A program made the translations under genes and the position numbers. A model generated the notes under the pieces. That model was not told the DNA's origin, searched no databases, and saw only the letters and a program-made list of their open reading frames with translations. DNA of 64,000 nt from Rubritalea marina DSM 17716 (GTDB lineage Bacteria > Verrucomicrobiota > Verrucomicrobiia > Verrucomicrobiales > Akkermansiaceae). Shown here in pieces: positions 60,065 through 64,000 of the stretch. Position 1 is the first letter of the stretch. Each line of letters begins with the position of its first letter. Where the stretch lies: NCBI RefSeq assembly GCF_000378105.1, contig NZ_KB899255.1, positions 94,935 through 158,934 on the forward strand, given 5' to 3'.

Positions 60065-61645
60065 ATGAATATGATGCGTGATAAAATTCTCCAAGCGAAG
60101 CTCTACGGTATTGTCGATAGCGGCTATGTGGCTGTCGAATCGATGGAGTCGAAATGTAGGGAATTGATTGCAGGAGGTGCTGGCATTATCCAGCTGCGCG
60201 CCAAGACCTGGGAGCCCGACCAAATCGAACAAATGGCTCAAAAAATTCAGCAGATTTGTGCTGCAGCGGCCATCCCGTTCGTGGTGAATGATTTCCCTGA
60301 GATTGCGCAGCGCGTCGGAGCTGATGCAGTGCATGTTGGCCAAGATGACGGGCCGATCGAATCAGTGAAAGCGATCGTGGGAGACAGCATGTTGATAGGG
60401 CGCTCCACCCACAGCCCAGAGCAGGCAAGGCAGGCACTCGATGATGGCTTCGATTACATTGGCTTCGGGCCACTTTTCCCGACTCCCACAAAGAAAGGCC
60501 GACCGGGTATTGGCTTGGAGAATGTGCGGGGTGTTGAGTCTGAGCTTGCTTCGCAGATTCCTGTTTTTTGTATTGGTGGAATCAAGCGTGACAATCTCCA
60601 ACAAGTGATAGATGCTGGCGCACGTAGGGTGGTTGTGGTATCTGATGTGCTCACTGCCGAGTCCACAGAACAGGCAGCGCAGGACATCGTTACTAGAATC
60701 CCCTATACGACCCACACACTCATGAACACCAAATCCATTATCGTTGGTGGCACCATTGCCATCGACCATGTCAAAACGCCTGTTGCTGAAGAATCTAATC
60801 TCCTCGGTGGCTCAGGTGCCTATGTTTCTCTCGCCGCGAGTTTCTTTCACGATTCAGTCAATGCTGTAGCCGTTGTTGGACACGATTATCCAAAAGAGCA
60901 TCTCGCTATGTTGGAGAGTCATGGAGTTAACCTTGATGGTGTGGAGCACTCCGAGAGCGCGTCCTTCACCTGGTCTGGTGAATACATGGAAAACATGAAT
61001 GACCGTGAGACCCACGAAGTGGCTCTCAATGTGTTAGAAGGCTGGGAGGTTAAAGTCCCTGAGTCGATCGCCGCCAGTGATATTGTGGTACTGGCGAACA
61101 TGTCTCCTGAAAACCAGTTGCAGATGCTTGATGGATGTGTGAGTGAGACGCGTTACGTGATTGCCGATACCATGGATCTATGGATCGCCATCGCCAACGA
61201 ACAGCTCCACGAAGTGCTTAGTAAGATTGATCTTCTGGTACTCAATGATTCTGAGGCACGTGAATTTGCTCAAACATCTAATCTGGTCGTAGCAGGGGAG
61301 AGATTGTTAGCCAAAGGGCCAAAGCATGTGATTATCAAGCTTGGTGAGTTTGGCGCGATGCTTTTCGAAGAAGGGGGGCGCATGTTCCGATGCCCCGCTT
61401 GGCCACTGAGTGAAGTGGCCGATCCGACGGGAGCTGGCGATTCATTCCTTGGTGGTATGGCCGGTCACTTAGCCGGCCTCGATACTGAGGACTTCAGTTT
61501 TGAGGACCTCCGAAAGGCGATGATTTGTGGTACTGTAGCCGCTAGTTTCACTTGCGAGGCATTTTCTACTAAGAAATTACAGTCAGCGACGCGTGAGGAT
61601 ATCGAAAAACGCATGAGTCAGCTGAAAGAGATTTCAAGCTGGTAA
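60065..61645 (+). CDS. thiamine phosphate synthase fused to a PfkB-family sugar kinase
   Basis: A 526-residue fusion. Residues 1-215 are ThiE, which joins HMP-PP and thiazole phosphate: GAGIIQLRAKTW, FVVNDFPEIAQRVGADAVHVGQDD (about 72-95), IGRSTHSPEQARQA, GFGPLFPTPTKKG and VFCIGGIKRDN. From Met220 (ATG 60722) a full PfkB kinase follows, with GGSGAYVSLAAS, VVGHDYP and the ATP/anion-hole motif DPTGAGDSFLGG (near 453). There is no stop or frameshift at the junction. The kinase resembles ribokinase/adenosine-kinase types rather than ThiD, so its substrate is open. The two halves may also be made separately from an internal start. Confidence 0.82.
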   Translation: MNMMRDKILQAKLYGIVDSGYVAVESMESKCRELIAGGAGIIQLRAKTWEPDQIEQMAQKIQQICAAAAIPFVVNDFPEIAQRVGADAVHVGQDDGPIESVKAIVGDSMLIGRSTHSPEQARQALDDGFDYIGFGPLFPTPTKKGRPGIGLENVRGVESELASQIPVFCIGGIKRDNLQQVIDAGARRVVVVSDVLTAESTEQAAQDIVTRIPYTTHTLMNTKSIIVGGTIAIDHVKTPVAEESNLLGGSGAYVSLAASFFHDSVNAVAVVGHDYPKEHLAMLESHGVNLDGVEHSESASFTWSGEYMENMNDRETHEVALNVLEGWEVKVPESIAASDIVVLANMSPENQLQMLDGCVSETRYVIADTMDLWIAIANEQLHEVLSKIDLLVLNDSEAREFAQTSNLVVAGERLLAKGPKHVIIKLGEFGAMLFEEGGRMFRCPAWPLSEVADPTGAGDSFLGGMAGHLAGLDTEDFSFEDLRKAMICGTVAASFTCEAFSTKKLQSATREDIEKRMSQLKEISSW

Positions 61646-61770
61646 GGTCTGCAAATGCCCGCCAATTGGTGGATTAGTTGGTCATATATAATGAGATAGA
61701 GTGGTGTAGATGACAGATCCTATCAAATTTACATTGTCAGGCATGACCCCGCTGTAATAGCGTTAACCTT

Positions 61771-62679
61771 ATGTCAAAACAGGTGCAAAATTATCGCATC
61801 CGAGAGAAGTTAGGTGAGGGAAGAGCAGGAGCTGTGTATGCTGCTGACAGCCTCACGACTGGTGATCCAGTGGCTTTTCGGCGTTTTGCTGTCGTTGAGA
61901 ATCCCGAGGAAGAGACCTCATGGGAGAAAGATTTTCACGATGTAATCAGCGATCTGAAGCGCATTGAGCATCCGAATATTCTCAAGGTCTTGGATGCTGG
62001 TGTCGATGAAGATGGCCCCTACATGGTCACTGAGCACCTGGAGGGCTTGAGCCTCAGCCAAGTCATGCGCCAGGAGGGCCATGTTTCACTGAGTGCGGCC
62101 TACCTCATGGTTCAACAATGTCTCTCTGCTCTATCCGTGGCGGAAGAATATGGATATTTCCACCATGCTCTGAGTCCTTCATCCGTGATGGCGGCACCTC
62201 ATGAGGATGGGAGCTACACATACACCTTGGTTGATCTTGGCCACAGCAAGCTTATCCCCTTATTGTCGAGCCAAGGTGTTGGAGCGCTATCGAAGGTGAT
62301 GGATCCTGCACTGCTTGCGCCTGAGATCTACGTGGGTCAGCCGGAGGGCGTCCGCAGCACACTCTACATGTTTGGCCAATTAGTTTATTGGGTTCTGGCT
62401 GGCGGCCATCCGCTTGCAGGTCTTGATCTTGCGATGGCACATGCCAAGCATAATGCTGGTGAGATCCCAGACCTTCGTTCCTACAGACCAGACATCCCGG
62501 ATGCATTTCGTTTGTGGTTGATGCGTTTGATCGAGCCAAATCCGATGGCCCGTCCGGATTCGGTGCAGTCGGCCTTAGCCTCTTTGCCTGCTTTTGAAGT
62601 GGCAACCTCGGCTCCTTCCATGCCGCAGCCCATCCGCATGGATGCAGCTGCAATGCAGCCGAATTACGAAGGAGAATAG
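61771..62679 (+). CDS. Ser/Thr pseudokinase
   Basis: A 302-residue soluble protein with an evident kinase fold: glycine loop LGEGRAGAVYAA (about 14-25), IEHPNILKVLDAGVDEDGPYMVTEHLEG hinge region (about 68-95) and a C-lobe ending with PNPMARPDSVQSALA. Catalytic residues are gone: the VAIK lysine is VAFRRF (Arg), the HRDxxxxN loop is HHALSPSSV (no Asp, no Asn; near 131) and DFG is DLG followed by HSK. It therefore may still bind nucleotide but should not phosphorylate. It starts 125 bp after the ThiE-PfkB gene and precedes cvfB by 44 bp. Confidence 0.82.
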   Translation: MSKQVQNYRIREKLGEGRAGAVYAADSLTTGDPVAFRRFAVVENPEEETSWEKDFHDVISDLKRIEHPNILKVLDAGVDEDGPYMVTEHLEGLSLSQVMRQEGHVSLSAAYLMVQQCLSALSVAEEYGYFHHALSPSSVMAAPHEDGSYTYTLVDLGHSKLIPLLSSQGVGALSKVMDPALLAPEIYVGQPEGVRSTLYMFGQLVYWVLAGGHPLAGLDLAMAHAKHNAGEIPDLRSYRPDIPDAFRLWLMRLIEPNPMARPDSVQSALASLPAFEVATSAPSMPQPIRMDAAAMQPNYEGE

Positions 62680-62723
62680 TTTTTTTGAGTGCTATTGCCA
62701 GTGTTCTGAAGTACTGGTGAAAC

Positions 62724-63557
62724 ATGATTGAATTGGGCAGGATGAACACCCTTGAGGTGGTGCGTGAAGAAGAACGCGGCTATTACCTCGAAGCGGGGAC
62801 CGATGGCGAGATCCTCCTGCCTAGAGGCGAAGCCCCTGAAGGGCTGGTCATGGGTGATCCGCTCCCAGTCTTCATCTATCGAGACTCGGCAGATCGTTTG
62901 ATCGCTACCACACGCAAGCCCAAGGCGATGGTGGGGGACTTTGCTCTGCTTGAAGTGACTCAGGTGACCTCTCACGGAGCCTTTCTCAATTGGGGCTTGG
63001 TCAAAGATCTCATGCTGCCATTTGGTGAACAAAAGAAAAAAGTGAGCCACGGTGTGCGCCTCGTGGTGCGAGTCTATGTTGATGAGGAGACCCGCCGCAT
63101 TGCTGCCACTGCACGCTTGGGCCGTTATTTGGGAAAAACAGGTAGGAGCTATTTCGCCAATGAAGAGGTTGCATTGATGGTGGTGGATCGAACAGAGCTA
63201 GGGTACCGAGTGGTGGTTGAAAATGAAGATTGGGGGCTGGTGTACCATAATCAAATTTTTCAAACGCTCGACATTGGACAATGTTTGAAAGGCTACGTTT
63301 CACAAACACGAGATGACGGGAAGTTAGACATTATCCTGCAGAAGCCTGGCCCTGAGAAAGCGATGAATCTCGGCGAGAAAATTCTCAATATCCTCGAGCA
63401 GAATAACGGGTTTTCTGACCTCGGCGATAAGGCAGACCCCAGCGCTATTCTCGCTGCTTACAACGTGAGCAAGAAGACATACAAACGCGCCTTAAGCCAG
63501 CTATACAAAGAGCGAAAAATCACCTTCGAAGACGGTGGCGTGCGCTTGTTGAAGTAG
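62724..63557 (+). CDS. S1 RNA-binding protein, CvfB/YitL family
   Basis: A 277-residue cytoplasmic RNA-binding protein; in staphylococci CvfB affects virulence gene expression. It has tandem S1-like OB domains (about 1-60, 65-135 and 140-215; e.g. MVGDFALLEVTQVTSHGAFLNWGLVKDLMLP) and a C-terminal winged helix (about 225-277; DKADPSAILAAYNVSKKTYKRALSQLYKERKI). An in-frame ATG at 62742 (MNTLEVV) is an alternative start. It lies 44 bp after the pseudokinase gene on the same strand. Confidence 0.88.
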   Translation: MIELGRMNTLEVVREEERGYYLEAGTDGEILLPRGEAPEGLVMGDPLPVFIYRDSADRLIATTRKPKAMVGDFALLEVTQVTSHGAFLNWGLVKDLMLPFGEQKKKVSHGVRLVVRVYVDEETRRIAATARLGRYLGKTGRSYFANEEVALMVVDRTELGYRVVVENEDWGLVYHNQIFQTLDIGQCLKGYVSQTRDDGKLDIILQKPGPEKAMNLGEKILNILEQNNGFSDLGDKADPSAILAAYNVSKKTYKRALSQLYKERKITFEDGGVRLLK

Positions 63558-63606
63558 GGCGCAACTCACGACCTAACAATGACGACGTGGAAGGAAACCA
63601 TGTTCA

Positions 63607-63834
63607 ATGGTCGAGCCCGTAAATATGTCGAACAATAACTCAGACAGACTAATTTTTGAATTCTGCTTCACTTCCAGCAAGCCAATTCCTCTCAAGCAAG
63701 CCCCATCTGGTGCTGTGAAGCTCGAGCTATTGGGACAGTACTGGGGCGTTCTTCCTTATCCCAATCCTGGCCATAGCTACGAAAAAAAATTAGGTAAGCT
63801 GCGGCCTGTCTCAGACGTCTCGATCCGAGTCTAA
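63607..63834 (+). CDS. small hypothetical protein
   Basis: A 75-residue frame starting with ATG, 49 bp after cvfB. It has no signal, membrane helix or recognisable motif; the central stretch is rich in P, Y and K. The start is preceded by AAGGAAACC. It may be real, but nothing besides length and orientation supports it. The remaining 166 bases to the window edge show no gene. Confidence 0.3.
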   Translation: MVEPVNMSNNNSDRLIFEFCFTSSKPIPLKQAPSGAVKLELLGQYWGVLPYPNPGHSYEKKLGKLRPVSDVSIRV

Positions 63835-64000
63835 GCGCACTTTATGAAATAACTCAGGTGGACTGAAAACATTGTGAGCTGGCTTTTTTGCCGTCATAGC
63901 AAGTTACTTCAAAACGATTCATAGAGAGGGAGTGGAGTCGTTAGGTGTGGGTTTGTATAGAACAGTGAACGAGACGCAGGGAGCTAGATAATCAAGAAGT

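Noticed and set aside
60700..60740. A sequencing frameshift or lost stop creating the ThiE-PfkB fusion
   Set aside because: Both domains are in the same frame with a short sensible linker and no homopolymer at the junction.
1..64000. CRISPR arrays, insertion sequences, prophage, tRNA or rRNA genes
   Set aside because: No regularly spaced direct repeats, transposase or integrase motifs, or RNA gene signatures were found on reading both strands.

Overview
The window looks like chromosomal DNA of a member of the Verrucomicrobiota, probably a marine or saline Verrucomicrobiales relative. This is inferred from gene content: a PVC-type haem-binding membrane-bound dehydrogenase paired with a ThuA protein, a bactofilin, membrane pseudokinase proteins, large secreted multidomain proteins and sodium-coupled transporters. 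Overall base composition is moderately GC-rich. Most start codons follow A/C-rich leaders (ACAAAC-like) with no clear Shine-Dalgarno. I saw no rRNA, tRNA, insertion sequence, prophage or CRISPR array.

Layout. 1-9 kb: thioesterase fragment, DAACS symporter, TauE/SafE exporter, pabB, then a TPR membrane protein / pseudokinase-SUMF1 pair, a secreted protein and a nucleoid-associated protein. 9-15.7 kb: type II NADH dehydrogenase behind a Rex/CRP-like palindrome, a candidate structured RNA, the rplY-pth-rpsF and ssb housekeeping block, gltX and a CobW-family GTPase. 15.7-21 kb: manA, a hypothetical gene, recG and recJ. 21-25.5 kb: PVC haem protein and ThuA. 25.8-33.6 kb: a six-gene minus-strand carbohydrate operon (two TIM-barrel isomerases, a hydrolase, a fused aldolase-dehydrogenase, a dihydroxyacetone-type kinase, an LsrF-like aldolase), with a stem-loop after each stop codon; a Fur-AraC/PAS regulator pair lies just upstream. 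35-39.8 kb: lipoprotein, STAS protein plus GAF/SpoIIE phosphatase (a partner-switching pair), cinA, SDR. 39.9-41.6 kb: two coupled esterases of higher GC. 41.8-47.2 kb: one 1788-residue secreted protein joining bulb-type lectin repeats, Ig-like domains, a LamG-like domain and a di-haem cytochrome c peroxidase. 47.4-50 kb: a tiny Cys-rich peptide gene and a two-component Na+/solute symporter. 50-53.6 kb: LpxR-like outer-membrane deacylase, a prokaryotic pentameric ligand-gated ion channel and an MscS channel in a row. 54-56 kb: a AAA+ ATPase facing a DUF4157 protein, a pair typical of extracellular contractile injection loci but with no structural genes here. 56-64 kb: EamA transporter, nadA, bactofilin, YfgM-like protein, a ThiE-PfkB fusion, a free-standing pseudokinase and CvfB.

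The parts least like standard annotation are the lectin/peroxidase fusion, the pLGIC-MscS module, the two pseudokinases with erased catalytic motifs, the orphan AAA+/DUF4157 pair, the hairpin-punctuated sugar operon, the untranslated structured region ahead of rplY and the 23-residue peptide gene.
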